Assembly: GCF_004570325.1 (NCBI RefSeq)
Contig: NZ_SPQO01000005.1
Coordinates: forward strand, 62,001-126,000
Direction of reading: 5' to 3'
Source of the DNA: Mycobacterium sp. PS03-16
Lineage (GTDB): Bacteria > Actinomycetota > Actinomycetes > Mycobacteriales > Mycobacteriaceae
DNA length: 64,000 nucleotides
Under the pieces are notes generated by a model. It saw only the letters and a program-made list of their open reading frames with translations, made no database searches and was not told the DNA's origin. Position 1 is the stretch's first letter. Each line of letters begins with the position of its first letter. Positions 1-9,125 of the stretch are shown in pieces. A program made the position numbers and the translations under genes.

Positions 1-357
1 CATTCTGAGTCCGAGATAGTTCGGGAACCGGATGAGCGACAGCGGCGGGTCAAGCGAGTTGTCTGCGACGATGGCGTCGAGTGCTTCCCCGACCGACATG
101 TGGTCCCGCGAAGGCGCTTGGCTCACCATCGCTTCGGCTGTTCGGGTCGCCTGCCATCGCCGTCCGGTCGCATCGAGGCACCAGTTGAGGCGACTATCCG
201 GATACGTCTGCGTCAACGTGGTTACCGCTTCGCGGACCTGGGCCAGCGACGGCATCACAAAGGGCCCGATCAGTGCTCCCACGTAGGCCCCGAGCCATGG
301 TCGGTCACGCCGCTGCACAGGCGGGGTTCGATACGTCGATCTAGAGGCGTTGGCCAT
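1..357 (-). CDS. Acyltransferase-like (condensation-fold/PapA-type) protein, N-terminal part only
   Basis: The frame is open from an ATG at 357 to the left edge, so only the first 119 residues are visible. It starts one base after the stop of the upstream membrane-protein gene, so it is the last visible gene of the glycan operon and probably translationally coupled. The segment with MPSLAQVREAVTTL and the later DPPLSLIRFPNYL resembles the start of condensation-type acyltransferases (PapA-like), which esterify glycolipids in mycobacteria. The HHxxxDG catalytic motif of that fold would lie beyond the edge, so the family call is an inference. An acyltransferase would fit a pathway that ends in a glycolipid. 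Confidence 0.5.
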   Translation of the reverse strand, partial: MANASRSTYRTPPVQRRDRPWLGAYVGALIGPFVMPSLAQVREAVTTLTQTYPDSRLNWCLDATGRRWQATRTAEAMVSQAPSRDHMSVGEALDAIVADNSLDPPLSLIRFPNYLGLRM

Positions 358-358
358 G

Positions 359-2122
359 TCAGCTAACTACCACTCGGTGTAGATAAACGGATATTCCTTG
401 GTCGTCGTAGACCAATTGCCACTCTGGGTCATTCTTTATGCGCCCCTCCAGGTTTGGCAGCGCATCTAGCGGCATAACTCCGTAGTACCAGGTGTACAGC
501 CGCGCCTGCTCGGTGAACAACAGGTAGGTCGATGCATTGGATCGTTGGGCCACCGTGTAACGGAATCTCTGGTAGTCGGCGTCGGTCGAGAAGTCCATCA
601 GCACCAGATCCGACACGTCGATCATGGACCCGTCAAATCCTTTGTCGAACCGCGCGAAATCGACGTATCGCCATGAGCTTCGTTCCGGCCACACGGGGGC
701 AATCGCCGTGATGTAGGACGGGAACTCGGCTTGCTCCAGCAGCCGTTTGGCTCCCTCCACTTGTTCGGTGGGCATGATGTTGGCGAACCACGATCCGGTA
801 TTGCCCTGCGCCGACAGGCCGGTGACTACCGACAGCACCAACAGCGCACCCACGAATGTCGGGATCCCGCGCTGCAGACCGGCAACGAATACGGGTGCGA
901 GGACGATCGAGCATCCGATCAACGAATACAAGAAGACGCGGAAGATCGCCTCGTTGCCGTAGCCCTGGCCACCGAGAATCACCATCGGGCTCATTGCCAA
1001 CACACCCAGTGCCCAGAACGGCTGCTTGCGCCGCCAACGGATCAGCAGCACGACCGCGGTCGTGAACCACATGGAACCGCTGAGCATTCGAACGCCGAGG
1101 CTGGTGAGTTCTTGGCCGGGGGTGCCAACTGCCGGGATGTTCGACTTGGAATTATCTACAACGTCGAACGACAGTAGCCCGTAGCCGCTGACTTCGTTCC
1201 AGTTGTAGAGCAGAATGCCGAACAACAGTATGGCCAACGGAAATACGATCCACCACGGCTTGAGTTTGCCAGTGGCGGCGAGGGCTCCGATCACCAGCAG
1301 GGTCCAGAAAGGGGTCAGCTGGTGGGTGATGGTCGCGGTGGCGAATGCGACGACGAGGAGCCACGTACCTACCGGCCGATCTCGGGACAACCCGACCAGC
1401 GCGACAATTCCGGCGGTGAAGAGCATCGTCACGGCCTGCGGCGAATAATAATCTTGCTCAACCCAGTTGAGGGTCGCGACCAGAAAGGTCGCGGTGATGG
1501 CCGCCGTCGGCGCGAGTGTCCATGCGCGCGCTGCGGCATACACAATCAGAGCGAAGCCGACATGGAAACAGACGGTGAACCAATGCGCGATTGAGACTGG
1601 GTCGACTCCCGTGAGATCGCAGAACCATGCCGTAAGCGCGAACAGGCCCGGCCACCCGTGGTAGACGTCCACACCTCGCGCCAGGGAATGCGAGTGCTGC
1701 AGGTAATCGACCACGCCGAGGTGCTTGTAGGTCCATGCGTACATCGGGTAGTCGGTCACCAACGCCCTCGGTAGGCGTTGCACAACGATCATGAGGACCG
1801 TGGCGGCCACCGCCGCCGAGAAGTTCGCCCGCCGAATCGCGACCGCGAATCCGACCACCGTCAGCAGGATCGAGGCACCGTATGCGGGTGATGCGGCCGC
1901 GAGAAGACCCCATTGCGTGCCCGCCGCCGACCGCAGCGTCGTTGCGCCGTAGCAGAACGAGGTCAGACCGACGCCGAGCACCAGCCATGGCCACCAGGGG
2001 TGGGTTCGCGAGGCAGCCAGGACTGGGCCAGACAGCCGGCGTGGTGCGGGTCGAGTACCCGACCCGTCGTCAGTCGGCGCCTCGAGCGTATTGCCGGTGA
2101 TCGAATGCAAACTGGTGGTCAT
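359..2122 (-). CDS. Polytopic membrane protein, GT-C glycosyltransferase-like
   Basis: A 587-residue integral membrane protein with a short cytoplasmic N-terminus, roughly a dozen hydrophobic segments over the first ~450 residues, and a soluble C-terminal part of ~110 residues. This layout is like lipid-linked-sugar-dependent GT-C glycosyltransferases, but no diagnostic loop motif was firmly identified. The ATG at 2122 was chosen over an upstream in-frame start at 2173 because it follows the stop of the preceding gene by one base. Its place between a flippase/glycosyltransferase fusion and an acyltransferase-like gene suggests work on the outer face of the membrane, transferring or polymerising sugars on a flipped lipid carrier. 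It could instead be a non-catalytic polymerase-like protein. Confidence 0.7.
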   Translation of the reverse strand: MTTSLHSITGNTLEAPTDDGSGTRPAPRRLSGPVLAASRTHPWWPWLVLGVGLTSFCYGATTLRSAAGTQWGLLAAASPAYGASILLTVVGFAVAIRRANFSAAVAATVLMIVVQRLPRALVTDYPMYAWTYKHLGVVDYLQHSHSLARGVDVYHGWPGLFALTAWFCDLTGVDPVSIAHWFTVCFHVGFALIVYAAARAWTLAPTAAITATFLVATLNWVEQDYYSPQAVTMLFTAGIVALVGLSRDRPVGTWLLVVAFATATITHQLTPFWTLLVIGALAATGKLKPWWIVFPLAILLFGILLYNWNEVSGYGLLSFDVVDNSKSNIPAVGTPGQELTSLGVRMLSGSMWFTTAVVLLIRWRRKQPFWALGVLAMSPMVILGGQGYGNEAIFRVFLYSLIGCSIVLAPVFVAGLQRGIPTFVGALLVLSVVTGLSAQGNTGSWFANIMPTEQVEGAKRLLEQAEFPSYITAIAPVWPERSSWRYVDFARFDKGFDGSMIDVSDLVLMDFSTDADYQRFRYTVAQRSNASTYLLFTEQARLYTWYYGVMPLDALPNLEGRIKNDPEWQLVYDDQGISVYLHRVVVS

Positions 2123-2123
2123 C

Positions 2124-5015
2124 TCACGCGCCGACTCTTTCGCGCGCAGTAAGGCGACCGATCCGTAGCGCACCGACTATCACCGTCGCGCAGGTCAGAC
2201 CGACGAGAACCCGGGTGGGGCTGTAGACGTCCAGCATCAGTAGCGTCGTCACGACGAGGAGGCAAATCGCCAGGCTGACGACTGGTACCAGCGCGGCCAC
2301 CGCATAAGACGGAAGCTGCGGGTACCAGGACAGCAGCACGCTGCCCGGACCGGCGAACATGAACATGGCAATCGCCGACTCCAGCAATGGGCTTGGCAGC
2401 ATTTGCACTGCGCCCAGTGCGCCCACCAAGCCCACGACGACCGCCGCTACGGCCAGGCGAGCCGCTCGAAGTCGATGTCGGGGCTCGCCCTGCGTCCCCG
2501 CGTCACCACTCAACGGCGCCGCATGCCGGCCGGCCATCCTGCTGCGGAGCAGCGCCCGCGGCCCGTGCAAGACCCCGTTCAGCTCGCAGCGGCTCAGCCC
2601 ATCGAGCGTCGCGTCGGGCTGGCTGTCCACCGCCCGGTCGACTACGGTGATCACCCGCAGGTGGCGGACTCCGTTGACCGAACGACGAATGATCATTGCC
2701 AGCGTCTTCGGGTGCAGCAGCAGTTTGCAGATCCACGCACCGAGACCCAGCCCGTAGTTGTAGATCTGCGTCTGCAGGTCGGCTGGGCTGCGCCGATGCC
2801 GGTGCCACACGACGGCGGAGGGCTCTCTGGCCAGCTCATGTCCTGCCAGCACAATGCGAACGAACATGTCGATGTCCTCGCCGCCGCCGGCGGGTGATCC
2901 GACGCCGAGCCCCTCGTCGAACCCGCCGAGATCTAGGATGACGGCCTTGCGGACCGCGAAGTTTGCGCCGGTCCCGTAGTTGGCCACCCGCAGTGGGAAC
3001 AGTGGGTCGTCCTTCGGCGGATCGGCGAGGCTATAGATCGCCGGCTCGCAATCGCCCGCCCACCCGACGCGGCGGTCGAAGTACGATTGCGCAGGCGTCA
3101 CCACCTCGGCACTGGGCACCATGCCGCAGACGCACACCACGCCCTCGGACCGACAGAATCCCAACGCCAGTCTCTTCAGCCACCGATGGTCGACGATCAC
3201 GTCATCGTCGGTGAACGCCACGATGTCGTAAAGGGCGTTCATGATCCCTACATTGCGGGCGATCGATAAACCGGCGGCCGGCGCATCCACCCGCCGAACC
3301 CGCGGCGAGGCATACGAGTCGACGATCGGCCGAGTCAGGCCGCTAGCCGGGTTGTTGTCGACGACGACGATTTCGAAGTTCGGATAGTCGAGCGCGACCA
3401 GACCTTCCAATGCATCACGCAGCTGAAGGGGCCGGTCCTTTGTGCACAGCACCACCGAGATCGGGTGCAGCTCCACTTCTGGTTCAACAAGTGCGCAGGG
3501 CAATTCGCAAATAGCGGCACGCAAGTCGGCCGCGTTCACCGCGCTGTCGTCGACGGCGACCTCGACCGAACCGCGTACCTGGTCGTTGCTCCACACCAAC
3601 AGCCGGGCCCGGCGAAACCCACCGCCGCCGTGCAGAAGCACGCGGTCATCGGCCAGCTGGCCGTCATCTACCTGGCCGACCCAGACGGCGTCCTGCCACG
3701 GTGCGCCCGGCTCACCTAATTCACGATGATCGGCGATCTCGGGTTCGTCCGTCCCATGGCCCTGCCCCTGTCGGCGGGTGACGATGATGTGTGCGGCCGC
3801 CCCGGCACTGAGCACCGCCTGTGCGACGAGCAACACCAGCGCACCGCCGAGCGCCCCATGGCTCGCGGCCATGGCCGGGATGGCGGCAAAGAAGAGTGCC
3901 GCAGTGACGACGTTGAGGGCCAACAGCGCCTTCATCTTCCGTTGTGCCAGTTGCATCGACGCCCACGTCATGTACACGACCCGTATGACCGAACCTGCGC
4001 ACATCACAGCGATGACGCCGAATGCGCCCATCGCGCCATACGCGGGATCGAGTCCCGTCAGTACGATCGGGGCCAGCACCGCGATCACAACACCCCCGGA
4101 GGCCACCAGTGCCGCCGTCCGCACCAGGACGGGCTGTGCCATCGTCCAGGTGTGCGTGGACGATCCGGAAGCATGGACGACGAGCGACACCCCCATCGCG
4201 GCACCGATCAAGTCGATCGCCTGCACGATCGACAGCGACAGCGCAAAGAGCGCGCCTTGACTCGGCCCGCCGAATGCGGTGACGAGCAATGGGGACATGA
4301 GCAGAACGCCCAGACTCAATCCGACCGACGGCACCGACCTGACGACGAGCCGGTTGAACTCCGTGCGTGACCGTGCCACTGACAACACAGTCGTCGTCGG
4401 CAAGTTGTCGGCCGTGACAGCACGCCGAATCATCGGCGCAAGAACCACCACCACAACTGCTGCCGACAATACGGTGGCCAGTTCGAGGCTATGCCGGCTT
4501 GCGGCGAAGACTAGTGCCGGCAGCAGCACGATCTTGCCCACGCTTGCCGCCACGTTGGCCGGGGGCAACCAGTCGGCCCGGGCCAGCGCGGCAAGCGTGG
4601 AGTTCTGCAGGACGAAGGCCGACCACACGACAACGCCTGCCGCCACCAGCAGGCCGACGCCAATTGAGCCGCGAACCTCTTCCAAGAATAGGGTCACACC
4701 CAAAGCGGCGGCGACGCCGCCAATCCCGGCCGACACGAAGAACATGCGCTGCCCGTGTCGATACAGGGCCGCCCGTGCCGGGCCGGCGGCGGGCAGCATC
4801 GCTGTGTACGCGTTGCCGATACCGGATCCAATGACAAGCCCTACGGCGACGATCACCGCAAGTACGGCTGTCATCACCCCTAGCTGCTGTGGCGGCACCA
4901 GCGTGGCGGCGAGCGCCCAAAACGCGACGCCCAGCACCACGTTTGCGGCCGAGGATGTCGCGATCGAACGGGCGTCGCGATATAGACGCTGATGGCCACC
5001 GAACGGCGCGGTCAT
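2124..5015 (-). CDS. Fusion protein: polysaccharide flippase-like domain + family 2 glycosyltransferase + C-terminal membrane tail
   Basis: A 963-residue protein made of parts that are normally separate. Residues ~20-415 form a run of hydrophobic helices like Wzx/MATE-type polysaccharide exporters. A ~90-residue soluble linker follows. Residues ~517-760 are a GT-A family 2 glycosyltransferase (HPISVVLCTKDRP start, TDDD near 602-605, GGGED near 710-713). Residues ~850-955 add a few more membrane segments. The ATG at 5015 overlaps the upstream stop by 4 bases (ATGA) and is preferred to an in-frame start at 5087. Joining flipping and glycosylation in one chain would couple export of a lipid-linked intermediate to sugar transfer; that is inference. 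No frameshift is visible: the frame is continuous. Confidence 0.85.
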   Translation of the reverse strand: MTAPFGGHQRLYRDARSIATSSAANVVLGVAFWALAATLVPPQQLGVMTAVLAVIVAVGLVIGSGIGNAYTAMLPAAGPARAALYRHGQRMFFVSAGIGGVAAALGVTLFLEEVRGSIGVGLLVAAGVVVWSAFVLQNSTLAALARADWLPPANVAASVGKIVLLPALVFAASRHSLELATVLSAAVVVVVLAPMIRRAVTADNLPTTTVLSVARSRTEFNRLVVRSVPSVGLSLGVLLMSPLLVTAFGGPSQGALFALSLSIVQAIDLIGAAMGVSLVVHASGSSTHTWTMAQPVLVRTAALVASGGVVIAVLAPIVLTGLDPAYGAMGAFGVIAVMCAGSVIRVVYMTWASMQLAQRKMKALLALNVVTAALFFAAIPAMAASHGALGGALVLLVAQAVLSAGAAAHIIVTRRQGQGHGTDEPEIADHRELGEPGAPWQDAVWVGQVDDGQLADDRVLLHGGGGFRRARLLVWSNDQVRGSVEVAVDDSAVNAADLRAAICELPCALVEPEVELHPISVVLCTKDRPLQLRDALEGLVALDYPNFEIVVVDNNPASGLTRPIVDSYASPRVRRVDAPAAGLSIARNVGIMNALYDIVAFTDDDVIVDHRWLKRLALGFCRSEGVVCVCGMVPSAEVVTPAQSYFDRRVGWAGDCEPAIYSLADPPKDDPLFPLRVANYGTGANFAVRKAVILDLGGFDEGLGVGSPAGGGEDIDMFVRIVLAGHELAREPSAVVWHRHRRSPADLQTQIYNYGLGLGAWICKLLLHPKTLAMIIRRSVNGVRHLRVITVVDRAVDSQPDATLDGLSRCELNGVLHGPRALLRSRMAGRHAAPLSGDAGTQGEPRHRLRAARLAVAAVVVGLVGALGAVQMLPSPLLESAIAMFMFAGPGSVLLSWYPQLPSYAVAALVPVVSLAICLLVVTTLLMLDVYSPTRVLVGLTCATVIVGALRIGRLTARERVGA

Positions 5016-5959
5016 GCTGGCCGCTGCTGTACTGGGACCAGTGGCGGTCCGAAGAAGCCGCCGGCCCGACCGACAAGGTAACCGCATGCCGCGCTGCTCA
5101 AACCGAGCAACATCACTACTGCCTGCAGGCCGAGAGCCAGCCGACGCGAGCCCAGCCGGAGCGCCACGGCGCGCAGAGCTCGTTCGGCGTGGGCACGCTC
5201 TGTATCAAGGATCGAGCCGGCGCCAAGCGAGCGCCTCATCATCGCTTTTCCCACTCCTTCCGAGAAGCAGCGAGAGGCGAAGAAGCGCAGTGACGTTCGC
5301 GTGGCCGGCACATCGTGATAGATCACCGCGGATGGCACGTACATCCACCGACCCCCAGTCGTCGCCGACATTCGGATGCACAGGTCGGTGTCCTCCGGAC
5401 GCGGGATGGAACCGCATTTGCCGAAGCCGGTCTGAAATCCGCCCACCTGCCGGAAGGGCGATGTCCGAACCGCCATGTTTCCGGACCAGACATTGCGAAC
5501 CTCCGACGTCGTCGTCGGAAGTCCTTCGTAGGCTCCTCCCACGACCCATGCGAACTCGTCGGGAAACCACGAGGGTTTGCCGGCGAGCCATGTCGCTTCG
5601 TACTTGCCTCCGGTGCCGACCACCTCTGGGTTCTCGAAGGGCTGCATCAGCTCGAGGAGCCAATTCGGGTCCGCGGCTTCGTCGTCGTCGATGAAGGCGG
5701 TGTAGGTGGTGTCGACGATCTCCACGCCCCGATTGCGTGTGGCCGAAGCGCCGCGTTCGCCGCGATTGAATACCACCGTGACCCAGGAGAATCCACTCCT
5801 CAAGTATTCGGCAAGGGGCTCGTTGTTGTCGACGGCGACGATTACGCTGCGGGGTGGCAACGACTGCCCTTTCAGGGAATCGAGCGCGGCCTCGATATTG
5901 GTGATGCGCTGCTCGGTGTAACACGCCATGACGACCGATATGTCGAAGCAATCCCTCAT
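5012..5959 (-). CDS. Family 2 glycosyltransferase with C-terminal membrane anchor
   Basis: A 315-residue GT2 enzyme with a GT-A fold: N-terminal ISVVMACYTEQR strand-loop, nucleotide-sugar/metal motif FIDDDEA at ~90-95, and a PEDTDLCIR stretch matching the acidic catalytic region. A hydrophobic segment near the C-terminus (ALGLQAVVMLLGLSSAACG) probably anchors it to the membrane. The ATG at 5959 lies 11 bases after the methyltransferase stop; a longer reading from 6070 would run into that gene. It probably adds one sugar to the growing glycan; donor and acceptor cannot be read from the sequence. Confidence 0.85.
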   Translation of the reverse strand: MRDCFDISVVMACYTEQRITNIEAALDSLKGQSLPPRSVIVAVDNNEPLAEYLRSGFSWVTVVFNRGERGASATRNRGVEIVDTTYTAFIDDDEAADPNWLLELMQPFENPEVVGTGGKYEATWLAGKPSWFPDEFAWVVGGAYEGLPTTTSEVRNVWSGNMAVRTSPFRQVGGFQTGFGKCGSIPRPEDTDLCIRMSATTGGRWMYVPSAVIYHDVPATRTSLRFFASRCFSEGVGKAMMRRSLGAGSILDTERAHAERALRAVALRLGSRRLALGLQAVVMLLGLSSAACGYLVGRAGGFFGPPLVPVQQRPA

Positions 5960-5970
5960 TGCGGACCCAC

Positions 5971-7203
5971 TCAATCCACGACGACGAGATCTGGAATAGG
6001 GATGACGAACTTCCCACCCCACTCGCGGATGTAAGATATGTCCGCGATGATTTCGTCCCGTAGATTCCACGGGAGGATCAACACGAAGTCGGGCCGCGTT
6101 TCACGAATGTGGTCGGGAGCGCAGATCGGCAGGTGGGTGCCCGGCAGGAATCGGCCCTGTTTGTGAGGGCTGCGGTCGACGGTGTACTGCAGGAGGTCGG
6201 TCCCGATACCGCAGTAATTGAGCAAAGTGTTTCCCTTGGCCGGCGCACCGTAGCCGACGACGGATAGGCCATGGTCTTGGACGTCGAAGAGAAAGGACAG
6301 CAGCGCACGCTTAGCGCGCTTCACCCGCTCGGGATATGCCACATGGGCTCCCAGTCGGTCCAGGCCGCGCGCACGCTCAATCTCGATCAACTCCGGGACC
6401 CGGCGCGTTGTCGGGTGCCCGCCGTAGTCGTAATGGCACGCGTAGATGCGCAACGATCCGCCATGAGTCGGCAGTTGCTCGACATCGAACACGCGTAGTC
6501 CGTGGATCTCGAAGAAGCGCGTCACGGTCAGCAAGGAAAAATAGGAGAAATGCTCGTGATAGATCGTGTCGAATTGGTTCAACTCGATCAACTCGAGCAG
6601 GTGTGGGAATTCCAGGGTGATGAGCCCGTCAGACGCCAGCACGATTGACATTCCCTGGACGAAATCGTTGAGGTCGGGCACGTGCGCGAGAACATTGTTG
6701 CCGATCAGTAGGTCGGCGTAGGTCTCTTCGCCGGTGAGTTCCTTCGCCAACGACGTTCCGAAGAACGCCACCTTGGTGTTGATGCCGCGGCCACGGGCGA
6801 CGGCAGCCACGTTCTTGGCCGGCTCGATGCCCAGAGTGGGAACACCTGCTTGATCGAAGTACTGCAGCAGATAACCGTCGTTGCTTGCGATCTCGATTAC
6901 CTGGCTGTCGCCGTCGAGGTGGAACCGACCTATCGTGTCCGTTACATACTTGCGCGCATGGTCGAGCCAACTTTGCGAGTAAGACGAGAAGTAGAGATAA
7001 TCGCCAAAGATTGCCTCCGGCGATTGGAACTCAGCGAGCTGGACCAGATGGCACTCCATGCATACGTAGGCGTGCAGCGGGTAGAACATTTCCCCATGAT
7101 CCAAATCTGCCTCGGTGAGATAAGAATTAGCCAGCGGTGACATTCCGAGGTCGCAGAAGGACTGCCTCAGCGGCGTGCTGCATTGACGGCATAACGAGTC
7201 CAT
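5971..7203 (-). CDS. SAM-dependent sugar C-methyltransferase (TylCIII/NovU-like)
   Basis: A 410-residue protein with the three-part layout of sugar C-3-methyltransferases: an N-terminal zinc-binding part with C5xxC8 and C48xxC51, a Rossmann SAM-binding part (VIEIASNDGYLL around 102-113), and a C-terminal putative-dehydrogenase-like part (GYGAPAKGNTLLNY). Family members put a methyl branch on C-3 of 4-keto-6-deoxy nucleotide sugars. With the cytidylyltransferase, SDR and aminotransferase beside it, this suggests a branched-chain, perhaps amino-deoxy, sugar. The gene ends 11 bases before the downstream glycosyltransferase start and begins 9 bases after rfbF. Confidence 0.9.
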   Translation of the reverse strand: MDSLCRQCSTPLRQSFCDLGMSPLANSYLTEADLDHGEMFYPLHAYVCMECHLVQLAEFQSPEAIFGDYLYFSSYSQSWLDHARKYVTDTIGRFHLDGDSQVIEIASNDGYLLQYFDQAGVPTLGIEPAKNVAAVARGRGINTKVAFFGTSLAKELTGEETYADLLIGNNVLAHVPDLNDFVQGMSIVLASDGLITLEFPHLLELIELNQFDTIYHEHFSYFSLLTVTRFFEIHGLRVFDVEQLPTHGGSLRIYACHYDYGGHPTTRRVPELIEIERARGLDRLGAHVAYPERVKRAKRALLSFLFDVQDHGLSVVGYGAPAKGNTLLNYCGIGTDLLQYTVDRSPHKQGRFLPGTHLPICAPDHIRETRPDFVLILPWNLRDEIIADISYIREWGGKFVIPIPDLVVVD

Positions 7204-7212
7204 GGTCGGCCC

Positions 7213-7992
7213 CTACACGATTTCGCTAGCCCAGATGCACCACGGCGCCTTATCGTTCTCCCACAACTCGTTGAGATAGATTTTGTCCCAAAGGGTGTCC
7301 ATCCCCCGCCAGAAGCCATGGTGCTGATAGGCGGTGAGTTCACCATCCATGGCCAGACGCTGCAACGGTGCCTGCTCGAAGACGGTGTCGTCGCCGTCGA
7401 TGTAATCGAGAACCGTTGGCGACGCGACGAAGAATCCGCCGTTGACCCAGCCACTTTCGCCCTGCGGCTTCTCCTGGAACCGAACTCGGTCCTCGTCGAA
7501 CTGCAGCGTGCCGTACCTGGCCGGTGGCTGAACCGCCGTCACCGTCGCTACCGACCCTGTCGCCCGATGGAATTCGATGACCTTGCGGACATCCAAGTCG
7601 GTGACACCGTCGCCGTAAGTAAACGCAAACACCTCGTCGCCGATATACTCCTTGGCACGCAGCAGGCGCCCGCCCGTCATGGTGTCCGCGCCCGTTTCGA
7701 GCAGGGTGACCGTCCATGGTTCGGTCTTGGACTGCAAGGTGCTGATGGTGTCCGATGCCAGGTCGATCGTGACGTCCGACATGTGCAGGACGTAGTTGGC
7801 GAAGTACTCCTTGATCATGTAGCCCTTATAGCCAAGCAGGACGATGAACTCGTTGATCCCGGCAGCGGAATAGATCTTCATGATGTGCCAGAGGATCGGG
7901 CGCCCACCGATTTCGACCATCGGTTTCGGCCTCGTTTGCGACTCTTCACTTATCCGGGTGCCACGGCCCCCGGCGAGAATGACAGCTTTCAT
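7213..7992 (-). CDS. rfbF: Glucose-1-phosphate cytidylyltransferase
   Basis: 259 residues, the usual length for RfbF. The N-terminus carries the nucleotidyltransferase signature (MKAVILAGGRGTR, residues 1-13, then RPKPMVEIGGRPILWHIM). The C-terminal HHGFWRGMDTLWDK stretch is typical of glucose-1-phosphate cytidylyltransferases. It should make CDP-glucose from CTP and glucose-1-phosphate, the entry step to CDP-linked deoxysugars. Start and upstream stop overlap by one base (TGATG). The usual partner CDP-glucose 4,6-dehydratase (RfbG) is not obvious in the visible operon; it may be encoded elsewhere or replaced by the SDR at 9122-10186. Confidence 0.92.
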   Translation of the reverse strand: MKAVILAGGRGTRISEESQTRPKPMVEIGGRPILWHIMKIYSAAGINEFIVLLGYKGYMIKEYFANYVLHMSDVTIDLASDTISTLQSKTEPWTVTLLETGADTMTGGRLLRAKEYIGDEVFAFTYGDGVTDLDVRKVIEFHRATGSVATVTAVQPPARYGTLQFDEDRVRFQEKPQGESGWVNGGFFVASPTVLDYIDGDDTVFEQAPLQRLAMDGELTAYQHHGFWRGMDTLWDKIYLNELWENDKAPWCIWASEIV

Positions 7993-9125
7993 CAGGACTC
8001 CCTGCTCAACAGGAACATTCGCAGCAGGTCACATACCTTGGCGACCTGTGCTTCGGTGAGATTGAGTGCGGATGGAAGATTGATCGACCGATCCGCGAGG
8101 TCGTACGCAGCCACATTCTGCGCTGCCGCGTTGACAGACTCGCGGTACTGCGCGAACGCCGGCAGTGAGCTTAGCGGCGGCAAGAACGGCCGGGTATCGA
8201 CACCATGTTCGTCGAAAAGCGCCATCAGCTCACGGGTGGCCAGCCCGTATGACCGGTCGAGGACTACGGTGGTCATCCAGCAGGTGTTCCTGACGCCAGG
8301 CTGGCGGGGATTCAACCCGACGCCAGGCATGTCGCCCAACCGTTCCTCATACCATGTGAAGATCTGCTGCTTCTTGCCCACGAGCTCATCGATGCGTGCC
8401 AACTGAGCCCTGCCAAACGCCGCCTGCAAGCTGCTCATCCGGTACTTGTACGCGAGTTCTCTGGTGACGAAGTATTTGAAGTCTGTTGCGGTACGGCCGT
8501 GGTCGCGCAGCCGGGCGATCCGCTCGCCGATCTCGGCCCGATCGGTCACGACCATCCCACCCTCACCGGTGGTCATCGTCTTCGTACCGTGAAAGCTGAA
8601 GGTGCCGACTTCTCCCAATGTTCCGGCCGGACGGTCGAAGTATCTCGCGCCCACAGCTTGTGCGGCATCTTCGATCACCGGAATCCCGTCGGCGATCAAA
8701 TCGATGGCATCCATGTCGGGCAGTCCGCCATACAGGTCGACGGTGACGATTGCCTTGGTGCGCGGGCTGATGCGCCGATCCAGCGATTCGGCGGACATGC
8801 ACCAGGTCTTGGCATCGATATCGGCGAATATCGGGGTAGCCCCGAGGTACTTGATCGGCGCTGCGGTCGCCACCCACGTCGACTCGGGGACGATGACCTC
8901 GTCCCCCGGCCCCACCTCGAGTGCGGCCATGGCCAGGTGCAGTGCGGAGGTGCCGTGCGGCACCGCCGCGGCGAAGGAGGTACCGAGGTAGTCGGCGAAC
9001 TCAGACTCGAACAGCCCCACCGACCTGCCTGCGTTGCCGTACCAGTCGGTGACGGCAGCCTCAGCGACGTAACGCATCTCGAGATCGGTTACAGATGGAC
9101 CTGCTATCGGGATCCTGTCGGTCAT
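7992..9125 (-). CDS. DegT/DnrJ/EryC1/StrS-family PLP sugar aminotransferase
   Basis: 377 residues, standard for the family. The PLP lysine is K182 in SFHGTKTMTTGEGG, preceded by the EDAAQA motif (152-157) that contacts the cofactor. These enzymes transaminate keto groups of nucleotide sugars, usually from glutamate, giving products such as perosamine-type 4-amino sugars; some members are dehydratases, but those carry His at the lysine position and this one does not. It overlaps the epimerase-like gene by 4 bases (ATGA) and rfbF by one. With rfbF and the C-methyltransferase it suggests an amino, C-methyl deoxysugar. Confidence 0.9.
   Translation of the reverse strand: MTDRIPIAGPSVTDLEMRYVAEAAVTDWYGNAGRSVGLFESEFADYLGTSFAAAVPHGTSALHLAMAALEVGPGDEVIVPESTWVATAAPIKYLGATPIFADIDAKTWCMSAESLDRRISPRTKAIVTVDLYGGLPDMDAIDLIADGIPVIEDAAQAVGARYFDRPAGTLGEVGTFSFHGTKTMTTGEGGMVVTDRAEIGERIARLRDHGRTATDFKYFVTRELAYKYRMSSLQAAFGRAQLARIDELVGKKQQIFTWYEERLGDMPGVGLNPRQPGVRNTCWMTTVVLDRSYGLATRELMALFDEHGVDTRPFLPPLSSLPAFAQYRESVNAAAQNVAAYDLADRSINLPSALNLTEAQVAKVCDLLRMFLLSRES

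Noticed and set aside
32-366. Two small plus-strand frames at the left edge
   Set aside because: They are shadows of the minus-strand acyltransferase-like frame, which is coupled to the upstream gene.
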